Both the position numbers and the translations under genes were made by a program. Below are positions 26,880 to 36,352 of a stretch of DNA of 64,000 nucleotides, piece after piece. Origin of the DNA: Sheuella amnicola (GTDB lineage Bacteria > Pseudomonadota > Gammaproteobacteria > Burkholderiales > Burkholderiaceae_B); assembly GCF_010499255.1 (NCBI RefSeq), contig NZ_JAAGRN010000006.1, positions 124,001 through 188,000 of the forward strand, given 5' to 3'. A model generated the notes under the pieces. It saw only the letters and a program-made list of their open reading frames with translations, made no database searches and was not told where the DNA came from. Every line of letters starts with the position of its first letter. The stretch's first letter is position 1.

Positions 26880-28706
26880 TCAACCCGCCACCAGGTCGGA
26901 ATGTGTCGCAAACTGCATCACCATGGCACCAGCCTGCATTGCGGCAAGTTGCGCCTGCACTCTGGGCAAAATATGGCCGGCATAAAAAACAGCCGTTGCG
27001 AGCTTATTCTGCATGAATCCGTCTGATACGTTTGCAGGATCAACACAGACCAAGGCGGCTCGTGCCATATGCCAGCCGCCCAAAACATAACCGGTCAGCA
27101 TCAAATTAGGCACACTGCCCGCAAAGACCGCGCGCGTATCGGATTTGGTATTCTCGAGAACATAACGCACAGCGGTACGATACGAGCCCAAAGCCAGCGA
27201 CAACTGAGTCTTGATCAAATCGATGGCCGCTTGATGCTCCTGATTCGCAGTCGCCATGGCAGTGGACAACTGGTCAATCGTCTCCTGAATCGAGTCGGCC
27301 AGGAAACCTGCAACCGCACCGCCATCACGCACCGTTTTGCGTCCAATCAAATCATTGGCCTGAATCGCCGTTGTGCCTTCATAGATCGTCAAAATTCGAG
27401 CATCGCGATAAAACTGGGCAGCACCTGTTTCTTCTATAAAGCCCATGCCGCCGTGCACTTGCACGCCCAGTGAGGACACTTCAAGCGAGCATTCGGTCGA
27501 GAAACCTTTCACAATTGGAACGAGGTATTCGTAAAGCGCTTGATTGCTTTTACGAACGTGCGCATCTGGGTGGTCTTCAGCCAGATCGCCCACCTGCGCG
27601 GCTACACAGGCAATTGAACGCGTCGCTTCAGTCAAGGATCGCATGGTCAAGAGCATGCGCTGAACATCGGGATGCTGAGCAATCGCAACCGGGCCCGAGG
27701 ACCCCTCGACCGCACGGCTCTGTATACGATCGCGCGCGTAAGCCAGCGCCTTTTGCGTAGCGGCTTCACTGACGCCGATGCCCTGCACTCCTACGGCAAA
27801 GCGCGCGGCGTTCATCATGATGAACATATACTCCAGCCCGCGGTTCTCCTCGCCAACCAGGGTGCCGATCGCCCCCGCCCCGACCTCGCCCTTGTCATCA
27901 CCAAACAGCAGCACCGCAGTCGGACTGCCATGTATGCCAAGCTTATGTTCGAGTGAAGCGCAAAACACGTCGTTTCGGGCCCCGAGAGAACCGTCTTCAT
28001 TCACCAAAAACTTGGGCACGACAAATAGAGACAAGCCTTTAACGCCTTCAGGGGCACCCGCCGTACGCGCCAGCACCAGATGAACGATGTTTTCCGCCAG
28101 ATCATGCTCGCCAAACGTAATAAAAATTTTCTGTCCAAAAACACGGTAGGTGCCATCGAGTTGCGGCACGGCCCGCGCTTTGACCATGGACAGATCGGAA
28201 CCCGCCTGAGATTCAGTCAGATTCATTGTCCCGGTCCATTGTCCCGAAACCAGTTGCTCGATATAGCGCTGCTTAACCTGATCAGAACCGGACAAAAGCA
28301 AAGCCTCAATCACACCATCAGTCAGCATGGGACAAAGTGAGAAGGCCACGTTCGCTGCGTACAGATTTTCGGTTGTAGCGGTTGCTAGTAATCGGGGCAA
28401 TCCCTGACCACCCCATTTCTCCGGATGACGCAGGCCTTGCCAGCCACCCTCGACGAAATGTCCGAAGGCTTTATGAATCTCTTCGGGCATCTGAACAGTG
28501 CCATTGTCATACTTGGGCGAATTGAGATCTGAAATCCGGTTAGTTGGCGCAACGACTTCAGAGGTGAATCGTGCGTTTTCTTCCAGCACTGCGTCTATCA
28601 GATCCGACTCAATAGAGGAAAATGCAGGCAGCTTCAGCAAATCAGGCATACCTGCAATATGTTCGAAAACAAATCTGAAATCGGGTACAGGGGCGCGATA
28701 GGTCAT
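26880..28706 (-). CDS. Acyl-CoA dehydrogenase, long (FadE/DmdC-like) form
   Basis: A 608-residue flavoprotein, longer than the usual 380, with the acyl-CoA dehydrogenase core and an additional C-terminal domain, as in DmdC/FadE-like enzymes. FAD and substrate segments: TMNLTESQAGSDLSMV (about 165), QVHGGMGFIEETGAAQFYRD (about 430) and YEGTTAIQANDLIGRK with the catalytic Glu. It passes electrons to ETF, whose two genes lie just upstream on the same strand, although a strong hairpin separates them. The chain length of the substrate is not deducible. Confidence 0.88.
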   Translation of the reverse strand: MTYRAPVPDFRFVFEHIAGMPDLLKLPAFSSIESDLIDAVLEENARFTSEVVAPTNRISDLNSPKYDNGTVQMPEEIHKAFGHFVEGGWQGLRHPEKWGGQGLPRLLATATTENLYAANVAFSLCPMLTDGVIEALLLSGSDQVKQRYIEQLVSGQWTGTMNLTESQAGSDLSMVKARAVPQLDGTYRVFGQKIFITFGEHDLAENIVHLVLARTAGAPEGVKGLSLFVVPKFLVNEDGSLGARNDVFCASLEHKLGIHGSPTAVLLFGDDKGEVGAGAIGTLVGEENRGLEYMFIMMNAARFAVGVQGIGVSEAATQKALAYARDRIQSRAVEGSSGPVAIAQHPDVQRMLLTMRSLTEATRSIACVAAQVGDLAEDHPDAHVRKSNQALYEYLVPIVKGFSTECSLEVSSLGVQVHGGMGFIEETGAAQFYRDARILTIYEGTTAIQANDLIGRKTVRDGGAVAGFLADSIQETIDQLSTAMATANQEHQAAIDLIKTQLSLALGSYRTAVRYVLENTKSDTRAVFAGSVPNLMLTGYVLGGWHMARAALVCVDPANVSDGFMQNKLATAVFYAGHILPRVQAQLAAMQAGAMVMQFATHSDLVAG

Positions 28707-28811
28707 GGTTTTAAATTTGAATGGTTAATCTGAATATCGATTCGGAGGATTCAATCGCTTAATCGTACTACCTGCAACATACAAAACACTGACATCCGGA
28801 TGACAAAATAC

Positions 28812-28855
28812 AAACCCCCTGATACTGGACGTCAAGATCCAAAATCAGGGGGTTT
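28812..28855. terminator. Terminator of etfBA
   Basis: AAACCCCCTGAT (28812-28823) and ATCAGGGGGTTT (28844-28855) form a perfect 12-bp stem, 38 bases after the etfA stop. It separates etfBA from the acyl-CoA dehydrogenase gene. Confidence 0.85.
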
Positions 28856-28893
28856 GCCATACCCGGTGAGCGCGTTACGCTCTCATCAGGGAT

Positions 28894-29820
28894 TTAAAGC
28901 GCGGATACGAGCTCGGGTACAGTCGTGAACAAATCTGCCACGAGACCATAATCGGCCACACCGAAAATCGGTGCCTCTGCGTCCTTGTTAACTGCAACGA
29001 TGACTTTAGAGTCCTTCATGCCGGCCAAATGCTGAATAGCGCCGGAAATACCGATTGCCACATACAACTGGGGAGCAACGATCTTGCCGGTCTGGCCGAC
29101 CTGCCAGTCATTGGGCGCATAGCCTGCATCAACAGCCGCACGCGATGCACCCAACGCTGCACCCAGCTTGTCAGCCAAAGGATCCAGAATTTTGAAATTC
29201 TCGGCACTACCCATTCCACGGCCACCAGACACGACTACGCGTGCGCCTGCCAACTCGGGACGATCACTCTTGGCGACTTCGCGACCCACAAAGGTCGACA
29301 AGCCGGCGCCGGCAACCGCAGTCACAGCCTCGACTGCAGCGCTACCGCCATCGGCAGCAGCGTCAAAACCAGTCGTACGGACAGTAATCACCTTGACGGG
29401 ATCTGTCGACTGGACCGTGGCGATAGCGTTGCCTGCATAAATCGGACGCTGGAACGTATCGGGCGCGTCGACGGCAACGATTTCAGAGATTTGTGCAACA
29501 TCCAGGCGTGCGGCTACACGTGGAGATACGTTTTTACCCGAGGCAGTTGCCGCAAACAAAATATGGCTGTAACCACCGGCCAGCGCGAGGACCTGGTCCG
29601 CAACGTTTTCGGCCAGACCGTCAGCAAGGACTGGAGAGTCGGCAAGCAATACTTTCGACACACCGGCAATTTTAGCGGCCTCGTCCGCGGCTGCACGAGC
29701 GTTCGCTCCTGCAACCAGCACATGGATATCACCACCGATACGTGCAGCGGCTGCCACAACGTTACGGGTTGCGCCCTTGAGCTGGGCGTTATCGTGTTCT
29801 GCAATGACAAGTACTGACAT
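28894..29820 (-). CDS. etfA: Electron transfer flavoprotein alpha subunit
   Basis: A 308-residue subunit carrying the FAD of the ETF heterodimer, which takes electrons from acyl-CoA dehydrogenases to ETF-ubiquinone oxidoreductase. The FAD-binding C-terminal domain is clear: VVSGGRGMGSAENFKILDPL, then QVGQTGKIVAPQLYVAIGIS and INKDAEAPIF-like VNKDAEAPIF. It starts 2 bases after etfB ends. Confidence 0.96.
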   Translation of the reverse strand: MSVLVIAEHDNAQLKGATRNVVAAAARIGGDIHVLVAGANARAAADEAAKIAGVSKVLLADSPVLADGLAENVADQVLALAGGYSHILFAATASGKNVSPRVAARLDVAQISEIVAVDAPDTFQRPIYAGNAIATVQSTDPVKVITVRTTGFDAAADGGSAAVEAVTAVAGAGLSTFVGREVAKSDRPELAGARVVVSGGRGMGSAENFKILDPLADKLGAALGASRAAVDAGYAPNDWQVGQTGKIVAPQLYVAIGISGAIQHLAGMKDSKVIVAVNKDAEAPIFGVADYGLVADLFTTVPELVSAL

Positions 29821-29822
29821 GG

Positions 29823-30572
29823 TTAGACCACCTTCGCTTCGTTCTTGAGTTTATCGACCAATGCCGCGACATCAGGCACCTTCACACCGGCCGAGCGTGC
29901 TGCAGGCTCGGCAACCTTCAGCGTCTTCAGGCGCGGGGTGACGTCCACACCTAAATCAGCAGGCGATACCGTATCGAGCGGTTTTTTCTTGGCTTTCATG
30001 ATGTTGGGCAACGTCACATAGCGCGGCTCGTTCAGGCGCAAATCCGTAGTGATGATCGCAGGCAGTTTGAGTTCAAGGGTTTCCAGGCCGCCATCGACTT
30101 CACGCGTCACGCGCGCGACGCCATCGCCCAGTTCGACCTTGCTTGCGAATGTCGCTTGCGACCAGCCCAGCAAGGCAGCCAACATCTGACCGGTCTGGTT
30201 GGCATCGTCATCGATCGCCTGCTTGCCCAAAATGATCAACTGGGGCTGCTCTTTCTCGGCCAAAACCTTCAGTAACTTGGCAACGGCAAGCGGCTGAAGA
30301 TCGACATCGGTCTGAACCAGAATACCGCGATCGGCACCAATGGCCATCGCCGTACGCAAGGTTTCCTGGCATTGGGCTACGCCGCAAGATACTGCAATCA
30401 CTTCCGTGGCCGAACCCTTCTCTTTGAGACGGGTAGCCTCTTCCACAGCGATTTCATCAAACGGGTTCATCGACATCTTGACGTTTGCGATATCCACACC
30501 CGACTGATCCGACTTGACGCGCACTTTCACGTTGTAATCAACGACGCGCTTAACAGGCACAAGCACCTTCAT
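29823..30572 (-). CDS. etfB: Electron transfer flavoprotein beta subunit
   Basis: A 249-residue AMP-binding subunit of ETF beginning [20 protein letters not shown], with [11 protein letters not shown] (about 39) and [21 protein letters not shown] (about 118 on), the family signature. The ATG at 30572 has GGAG 8 bases upstream and fits the family, rather than an earlier frame-open start. Cotranscribed with etfA. Confidence 0.96.
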   Translation of the reverse strand: MKVLVPVKRVVDYNVKVRVKSDQSGVDIANVKMSMNPFDEIAVEEATRLKEKGSATEVIAVSCGVAQCQETLRTAMAIGADRGILVQTDVDLQPLAVAKLLKVLAEKEQPQLIILGKQAIDDDANQTGQMLAALLGWSQATFASKVELGDGVARVTREVDGGLETLELKLPAIITTDLRLNEPRYVTLPNIMKAKKKPLDTVSPADLGVDVTPRLKTLKVAEPAARSAGVKVPDVAALVDKLKNEAKVV

Positions 30573-30723
30573 CCAGCGATCTCCAAATATAAAAAAAGCT
30601 CGACCCCTGAGGAATCGACCCATATCAAAAAATCTTCAATACGCCATTCTACCTCTCCGAGAAAATTTCGTTCGCTCAGAGGCTAATTGACATCAAAAAT
30701 CCCTAAATTCAGGGAATTCATCA

Positions 30724-31650
30724 CTAAAGTTGCGATAGTGCCCTGATGTGGGCCACAACACTCCTGCCTAATGCGGAGAGGTTGTAACCGCCTTCGAGAG
30801 TGCTCACGACACGACCGCCCGCATATTTGTCGGCGATTTGCACCAGCTGCTCGGTAATCCAGGCGTAATCCGACTCAACCAGTCTGAGTTGAGCAATATC
30901 GTCTTCGCGATGGGCATCGAACCCAGCCGAAATCAGAATCAACTCGGGTCGATGCGCCTCAAGTTTGGGGATCCACCGGTTGCGCACCAGGTCACGGATG
31001 GCCTCTCCATCCGTATACGAGGGGACCGGCACGTTGACCATATTATCGGAGCGCGATTGCGCACCGGTATTGGGAAACAACGGGTGCTGAAAAAAACTGC
31101 ACATCAATACACCCGGATTGTCGGCAAACATCGCTTCGGTTCCGTTGCCATGATGGACATCGAAGTCAATAATCGCCAATCGTTTGATTCCATAAACAGT
31201 CATCGCGTGCGCCGCAGCGATTCCAATGTTGTTCAAAAAACAAAACCCCATTGCATGATCCGGCATTGCGTGATGTCCCGGAGGCCTCACACTGCAAAAC
31301 ACGGTTTTCGCTTCCTGTTGCATCACCGCATCCACTCCGGCAATCACTGCACCCGCCGCATGCTTGGCTGCCTCCAACGTATGCGAGTTCATCAAGGTGT
31401 CTGGATCGATCTCATGCATACCGGATACCGGAGAATCATTCTCGAGGCTATCCAGATATGCCTCTGTATGCACGCGAGTCAACGCCTCACGGGATGCAGG
31501 CTTGAAATGATTCAATTCGTGCACGAACTGGGCAATGCCGCTAGACAGCATCTGATCCGAAATGGCATCCAGACGATCCGGCGACTCGGGATGCCAATTT
31601 CCCATTTCGTGCAATCGGCACGTCGGGTGGGTAATATAGAGTGTCTGCAT
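30724..31650 (-). CDS. Histone deacetylase / acetoin utilisation AcuC-like deacetylase
   Basis: A 308-residue class II-like deacetylase. Zinc and catalytic motifs: SVRPPGHHA (two His), FCFLNNIGIAAAHA, IIDFDVHHGNGT (metal Asp and His) and SAGFDAHRED, and a late LEGGYNLSALG. Bacterial members act on polyamines or acetylated small molecules and some on proteins. The ATG at 31650 (MQTLYITHP) fits the family. It is divergent from mltB, 10 bases apart, so their control regions overlap the coding sequences. Confidence 0.9.
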   Translation of the reverse strand: MQTLYITHPTCRLHEMGNWHPESPDRLDAISDQMLSSGIAQFVHELNHFKPASREALTRVHTEAYLDSLENDSPVSGMHEIDPDTLMNSHTLEAAKHAAGAVIAGVDAVMQQEAKTVFCSVRPPGHHAMPDHAMGFCFLNNIGIAAAHAMTVYGIKRLAIIDFDVHHGNGTEAMFADNPGVLMCSFFQHPLFPNTGAQSRSDNMVNVPVPSYTDGEAIRDLVRNRWIPKLEAHRPELILISAGFDAHREDDIAQLRLVESDYAWITEQLVQIADKYAGGRVVSTLEGGYNLSALGRSVVAHIRALSQL

Positions 31651-31660
31651 AGGAAAAATT

Positions 31661-32851
31661 ATGTCACTCCGTTGGCGTTTTGTACAAATCATTCTTGCAA
31701 GCTCAATGCTCGCGGCTTGCTCAACCACATCCGATTCTGCGTCCGGAAGCGCGACCGGCGCATCCGGCTCAACATCAACACCACCGGCCACGAATCAATC
31801 CAAATCAAAGGATGCGGGCAGCAACGCTAAAAACACCGTTTCGACAGATTCTAAATCGACCGGACAAGGTCTCGCACCCAAGCGCGAAGCAATCGAACAG
31901 TTCGGTCATGATTTGGCAGTTTCGCGCAAACTGAACGAGGCCGAGGTACAAAAACTGTTGGCTGAAGCCCGCTACAACCCGACTGTCTATAGACTGCTCG
32001 CACCGCCCGCCCCGGGACAAAAGCGTCCCCTGCGCAGTTGGCAAACCTATCGTGGACGGGTTGTCGAACCTGTGCGGATTTCTCAAGGTAAACAATTCAT
32101 GCAAGAGTACGAGGCTGAGCTGAATCGCGCATCCGCCCGATATGGCGTGCCCAAAGAAATCATTGCCGCCATTATCGGCGTCGAAACGGGATTTGGACGA
32201 AACCAGGGAAACTTCCGGGTACTGGATGCCCTGACAACGCTGGCCTTTGATTATCCCGACCCGAATCGCCCGGATCGAATCGAAATGTTTCGCAATCAAC
32301 TGGCCGATCTGATCGAGCTGGACCAGAAAGGCAAGGTCGACGCGCGCACATTGAAAGGATCTTTTGCAGGTGCTGTCGGTATTCCGCAATTCATGCCAAC
32401 GAGCATCAAGTTATTTGCCGTCAGCGCACAAGGCCGCAACAATGTCGACCTGAATAACAACTTTGATGATGCAATTCTGTCCGTTGCAAATTTTCTGGTC
32501 GAGCATGGCTGGCAACCGGGCATTCCGGTGTTTGCTCCTGTCAAATTACCGTCGAATCCCGGCAAACTGGTCGATGGTGGCTTGAAGCCAACTCTGGACT
32601 GGACGCAGCTAAAAGCTGCCGGATCAAGCGTGATCGACTCCGGATCCCAGCCCAAGTCCCGTTCTGCAGACAAACCACCCTCATGGATGTACATGGGGCT
32701 AGGTGTGATCGATCTGCCTGAAGAGGCCGCAGGCACAACTGAATTCAGAGTCGCCACGCCTAACTTCTTCACGATCACGCAATACAACCGCAGCTACTTT
32801 TATGCAGCATCGGTCGCCGATCTCGCAGCGGCACTTTCCAAGCGGAATTAA
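31661..32851 (+). CDS. mltB: Membrane-bound lytic murein transglycosylase B
   Basis: A 396-residue lipoprotein with lipobox LAAC near residue 20, then a Ser/Thr/Ala-rich linker of about 50 residues. The catalytic domain starts near 75, with the catalytic Glu in AAIIGVETGFGRNQGNF and SFAGAVGIPQFMPTS, both typical of the MltB family that cleaves glycan strands to 1,6-anhydro products in the periplasm. The stop overlaps that of convergent cysM by 3 bases. Confidence 0.94.
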   Translation: MSLRWRFVQIILASSMLAACSTTSDSASGSATGASGSTSTPPATNQSKSKDAGSNAKNTVSTDSKSTGQGLAPKREAIEQFGHDLAVSRKLNEAEVQKLLAEARYNPTVYRLLAPPAPGQKRPLRSWQTYRGRVVEPVRISQGKQFMQEYEAELNRASARYGVPKEIIAAIIGVETGFGRNQGNFRVLDALTTLAFDYPDPNRPDRIEMFRNQLADLIELDQKGKVDARTLKGSFAGAVGIPQFMPTSIKLFAVSAQGRNNVDLNNNFDDAILSVANFLVEHGWQPGIPVFAPVKLPSNPGKLVDGGLKPTLDWTQLKAAGSSVIDSGSQPKSRSADKPPSWMYMGLGVIDLPEEAAGTTEFRVATPNFFTITQYNRSYFYAASVADLAAALSKRN

Positions 32852-33759
32852 CGTTCGTCAAACAGTCCGGTCGAGAGGTAGCGATCACCTCGATCGCATA
32901 CGATGAAGGCGATCGTTGCATTGCTCACCGTCTGCGCAATACGCATTGCGGCAACCAATGCGCCGGCCGCAGACACTCCCGCGCATATTCCTTCTTCGGC
33001 GGCTAACCTACGAGCCATGTTTTCGGCATCCTTCTGGTCAATCAATTCGATTTGGTCAACTAGACTCGGATCATAAATCGACGGCAAATAAGCCTCGGGC
33101 CACTTACGGATCCCTGCGATTTGAGAGCCTTCAGTCGGTTGTGCACCGATGATTCGAATATCCGGATTGCGCGACTTCAAATAGCGTGACACACCCGTGA
33201 TGGTTCCCGTAGTCCCCATTGCGCTGACAAAATGCGTGATTCGCCCTTGTGTCTGATCCCAGAGTTCAGGACCCGTTGTCTTGAAATGTGCCAGAGGATT
33301 ATCCGGATTGGAGAACTGATCCAGCACCTTGCCTTCACCGCGGGCCTGCATAGCGGTCGCAAGGTCTCGGGCATATTCCATGCCGCCTTGGCTTGCAGGG
33401 GTCAAAATCAATTTTGCGCCATAGGCCGCCATCGAGGCGCGACGCTCTACCGATAAATTGTCCGGCATGATCAGAATCATCTTATAGCCGCGAATCGCTG
33501 CTACCATCGCCAACGCAATCCCGGTATTACCGCTGGTGGCTTCGATCAGCGTGTCACCCGGCTTGATCTCGCCGCGGGACTCGGCACCCAGAATCATGGC
33601 AAGCGCAGGACGATCCTTGACCGAACCTGCGGGATTATTGCCTTCGAGCTTTCCGAGAATGACGTTTCCGCGAGGCGCGCCAACAGCGCCCGGCAGGCGC
33701 TGCAAGCGCACAAGAGGCGTGTTTCCGACTGTATCCTGCAGTGTTTTATATGTATCCAT
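32848..33759 (-). CDS. cysM: Cysteine synthase B
   Basis: A 303-residue PLP enzyme making cysteine from O-acetylserine and sulfide or thiosulfate. The PLP Lys is in LEGNNPAGSVKDRPAL (about 38-53), the CysM rather than CysK form; the substrate loop is EATSGNTGIALA and the phosphate loop SAMGTTGTITG. Convergent with mltB. It may share a leader with the ComEA-like gene upstream, 113 bases away. Confidence 0.95.
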   Translation of the reverse strand: MDTYKTLQDTVGNTPLVRLQRLPGAVGAPRGNVILGKLEGNNPAGSVKDRPALAMILGAESRGEIKPGDTLIEATSGNTGIALAMVAAIRGYKMILIMPDNLSVERRASMAAYGAKLILTPASQGGMEYARDLATAMQARGEGKVLDQFSNPDNPLAHFKTTGPELWDQTQGRITHFVSAMGTTGTITGVSRYLKSRNPDIRIIGAQPTEGSQIAGIRKWPEAYLPSIYDPSLVDQIELIDQKDAENMARRLAAEEGICAGVSAAGALVAAMRIAQTVSNATIAFIVCDRGDRYLSTGLFDER

Positions 33760-33872
33760 AACTGAAGATCATACTAAAAAGAGCCGGCATTTGTCGGTTA
33801 GCAGTCACTAAACCCTAGACATTCAAGGGATTTCATTTAAATTTCGAAAGACGAAATCTCAGCGAAGCATGT

Positions 33873-34298
33873 TCAATCCACATCCGTCACAATCGGATCT
33901 ACTCGCTCCAACGCTGGCGTCCCCTTGACTTGCGGGGCTCGATTTCGCTGACCCGGCTTCACATTCACCGCAAGGCCGGCTTGTTGCATCGCTTGGAGTT
34001 TTTTAAGACCAATGCCGCGAACACGCTCAGACAGATCTTGCAGCGATTCGAAATTTCCGGCTCGCTGGCGCTCTTGCACAATGATCTGGGCGGTGCGAGG
34101 CCCCACTCCTTTGATCGTTTGCAATTCCGACTGCGTTGCGACGTTCACATCAAGCGCTTGCGCCGAAAATGAACTCATCCCGGCAGCGGCCACTAAAGCA
34201 ATCACCCCAGCCCGACGTGACTTGACACGATGTGACAATAAAGCCAAACCGGACTCGGACAAGGGCTTGGCGACGGTATCGTAAAGAAATGGATTCAT
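33873..34298 (-). CDS. ComEA-like helix-hairpin-helix DNA-binding protein
   Basis: A 141-residue protein with one hydrophobic segment (AGVIALVAAAGMSSFSAQAL, about 30-49, signal or anchor) followed by a double helix-hairpin-helix (VNVATQSELQTIKGVGPRTA, then RVRGIGLKKLQAMQQAG). ComEA-type proteins bind incoming DNA in the periplasm during natural transformation. The 50-residue Pro-rich tail is variable. Stand-alone between the heptose genes and cysM. Confidence 0.82.
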   Translation of the reverse strand: MNPFLYDTVAKPLSESGLALLSHRVKSRRAGVIALVAAAGMSSFSAQALDVNVATQSELQTIKGVGPRTAQIIVQERQRAGNFESLQDLSERVRGIGLKKLQAMQQAGLAVNVKPGQRNRAPQVKGTPALERVDPIVTDVD

Positions 34299-34405
34299 AG
34301 CGCTCCTGCGAAGATGACGACTCGGCCCTCACCGGATGGCAAGGGTCATCGTAAGCGCTATGTTGAAGATTATGGTGTCGCGTGCACAGGACGGCGCAAC
34401 GGAAG

Positions 34406-34431
34406 ATCCACTCGCAACTTTACGAGTGGAT
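34406..34431 (-). terminator. Hairpin after hldD
   Basis: ATCCACTCG (34406-34414) and CGAGTGGAT (34423-34431) form a perfect 9-bp stem 9 bases after the hldD stop. No T run follows leftward (CTTCC). Probable end of the lapAB-hldE-hldD transcript. Confidence 0.55.
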
Positions 34432-34439
34432 TGAACAGG

Positions 34440-35426
34440 CTATTTTGAATGCAGTGCGCGGACGTATTCGGACACGCCCGTTTGAACATCACGCATTCGA
34501 TTGGTGAACCCCGCCGCACGCAACTGAGTGACGTCAGCCTGCGTGTAACTTTGATAGCGACCTTTCAGATCATCCGGAAACTGGATGTAACGCAGCAATC
34601 CCTGCGCCACCAATTCGGGCAAGGACAATGTCGATTCACCGCGCAAGCTGCGCATGGTGTTGACAACCGATGCCGCGACATCATTGAACGGTTGTGCTCG
34701 ACCCGTTCCGCAATTGAAAATTCCCGACGTCCCGGGATGATCCAGAAAGTGAAGGTTGACATCAACTACATCATCCACGTGAATGAAGTCGCGCGTCTGA
34801 CCGCCATCTGCATAACCATCCCAACCGCCAAACAGTCTGACATGGCCTTCGGCGATAAACTGATTCATGTTATGAAAAGCAACCGATGCCATCCGACCCT
34901 TGTGTTGCTCATGGGGTCCGTAGACATTGAAATAACGCAGTCCCACTACCTGGGCGGTAAGCGAGCCCATGCGGGCGCGCAAAACCTGGTCGAATAAAAA
35001 CTTCGAATAGCCATAAACATTCAATGGATTTTCGTTAACAAGATTTTCGACATAGACTGGGCCCGGGCCATACACCGCTGCAGACGAGGCATAGATCAGA
35101 GGGACCTTTTTAGACTGACAGAATTCGAACAGCTCAAGCGTCACACGATAGTTGTTATCCATCATGAAGTGTCCGTTGCGTTCAGTCGTATCCGAACAGG
35201 CACCTTGATGAAACACCGCCCGCACTGAATTAAGCGACCCCGCAAGCACGCGTGCGCGAAACTCGTCCTTATGCATGTAATCGGCGATTTGCGCACCCAC
35301 CAGATTAATGAATTTGTCGCCATCAGTCAGATCATCCACGGCGAGAATATCGTTGATGCCGCGACGATTCAAACCGCGAACAATGTTACTGCCGATAAAG
35401 CCGGCTGCTCCGGTCACGATAATCAT
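34440..35426 (-). CDS. hldD: ADP-glyceromanno-heptose 6-epimerase
   Basis: A 328-residue extended short-chain dehydrogenase converting ADP-D,D-heptose to ADP-L,D-heptose for the LPS inner core. NADP is bound by [15 protein letters not shown] at the N-terminus; the active site has YGYSKFLFD (YxxxK). [20 protein letters not shown] is typical of HldD. Its start overlaps the hldE stop by 4 bases. Confidence 0.95.
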   Translation of the reverse strand: MIIVTGAAGFIGSNIVRGLNRRGINDILAVDDLTDGDKFINLVGAQIADYMHKDEFRARVLAGSLNSVRAVFHQGACSDTTERNGHFMMDNNYRVTLELFEFCQSKKVPLIYASSAAVYGPGPVYVENLVNENPLNVYGYSKFLFDQVLRARMGSLTAQVVGLRYFNVYGPHEQHKGRMASVAFHNMNQFIAEGHVRLFGGWDGYADGGQTRDFIHVDDVVDVNLHFLDHPGTSGIFNCGTGRAQPFNDVAASVVNTMRSLRGESTLSLPELVAQGLLRYIQFPDDLKGRYQSYTQADVTQLRAAGFTNRMRDVQTGVSEYVRALHSK

Positions 35427-36352
35427 GCCAATTCCTCCTGTGTCACGATGGATGTTCCTAGTTTACCCACTACGATACCCCCAGCGCGATTGGCCCAGCG
35501 CATCGCTTGCGGCCAATCCATACCGCATGCGCGCATCACCGCTAAAGTCGCAAGCACCGTATCGCCCGCCCCGGAAACATCAAACACTTCATGCGCCTGT
35601 GCGTCCACATGGTCTCGACCATGGCCGGTGAACAATGTCATGCCTTGTTCGGACCTTGTCACCAGCAACGCTTCGAGACTCAGTTGATCGCGAAGCTTCT
35701 GCGCTCGCGATTGCAAATCGTCCTCGCTTTGCCATTGACCAACTGCCTGCTGCATTTCGCTGCGATTGGGGGTGACGAGTGTCGCGCCACGGTACCGTCC
35801 ATAATGACTGCCTTTGGGATCAACCAGAACGGGGAGATTTTTGGCTCGAGCCATTTCAATCAAATCTTCAACCTTGGCTAAAGCGCCCTTTGCGTAATCG
35901 GACAACACAACAACATCATGTTGATCCAAAAGTGGCGAGATTTCATCGCGCATTCTGTCTATCAAAGTCGTATCGGGCTTTTCTTCAAAATCGATTCGCA
36001 ACAATTGTTGCTGACGACCCAACACGCGCATTTTCAATGTGGTCGGATGATGGGGATCCGCAACCAAATGCGTTTGCACGCCGGCTTGAGTCAATAGTTC
36101 GCGAACCTTAGCGCCAGCCTCGTCTTGACCGACGACACCGGCCAGAGTGACTTTCGCGCCAAGTGACACCACATTACGCGCAACGTTTGCCGCTCCGCCG
36201 AGCCGATCTTCCCGCTTGGCCACATGGACGACCGGTACAGGCGCTTCGGGCGAAATGCGCTCGACCTCGCCAAACCAATAACGATCAAGCATGACATCGC
36301 CCACAACCAATACGCGGGCCTTGGAAACGGCTTCTTTAGGAAAAGTACTCAT
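35423..36352 (-). CDS. hldE: D-glycero-beta-D-manno-heptose-7-phosphate kinase (kinase half of HldE)
   Basis: A 309-residue PfkB-type sugar kinase for heptose 7-phosphate. The typical start [21 protein letters not shown] and the anion-hole motif [13 protein letters not shown] (about 265) are present. It ends after the kinase domain; the nucleotidyltransferase half of E. coli HldE is missing, so the gene corresponds to RfaE domain I (HldA-like), and domain II must lie elsewhere. Coupled by 4-base overlaps to lapB and hldD. Confidence 0.92.
   Translation of the reverse strand: MSTFPKEAVSKARVLVVGDVMLDRYWFGEVERISPEAPVPVVHVAKREDRLGGAANVARNVVSLGAKVTLAGVVGQDEAGAKVRELLTQAGVQTHLVADPHHPTTLKMRVLGRQQQLLRIDFEEKPDTTLIDRMRDEISPLLDQHDVVVLSDYAKGALAKVEDLIEMARAKNLPVLVDPKGSHYGRYRGATLVTPNRSEMQQAVGQWQSEDDLQSRAQKLRDQLSLEALLVTRSEQGMTLFTGHGRDHVDAQAHEVFDVSGAGDTVLATLAVMRACGMDWPQAMRWANRAGGIVVGKLGTSIVTQEELA

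Noticed and set aside
30838-31830. Plus-strand open frame of 330 codons opposite the deacetylase
   Set aside because: The minus strand carries all deacetylase motifs; this frame is an antisense artefact and would overlap mltB.
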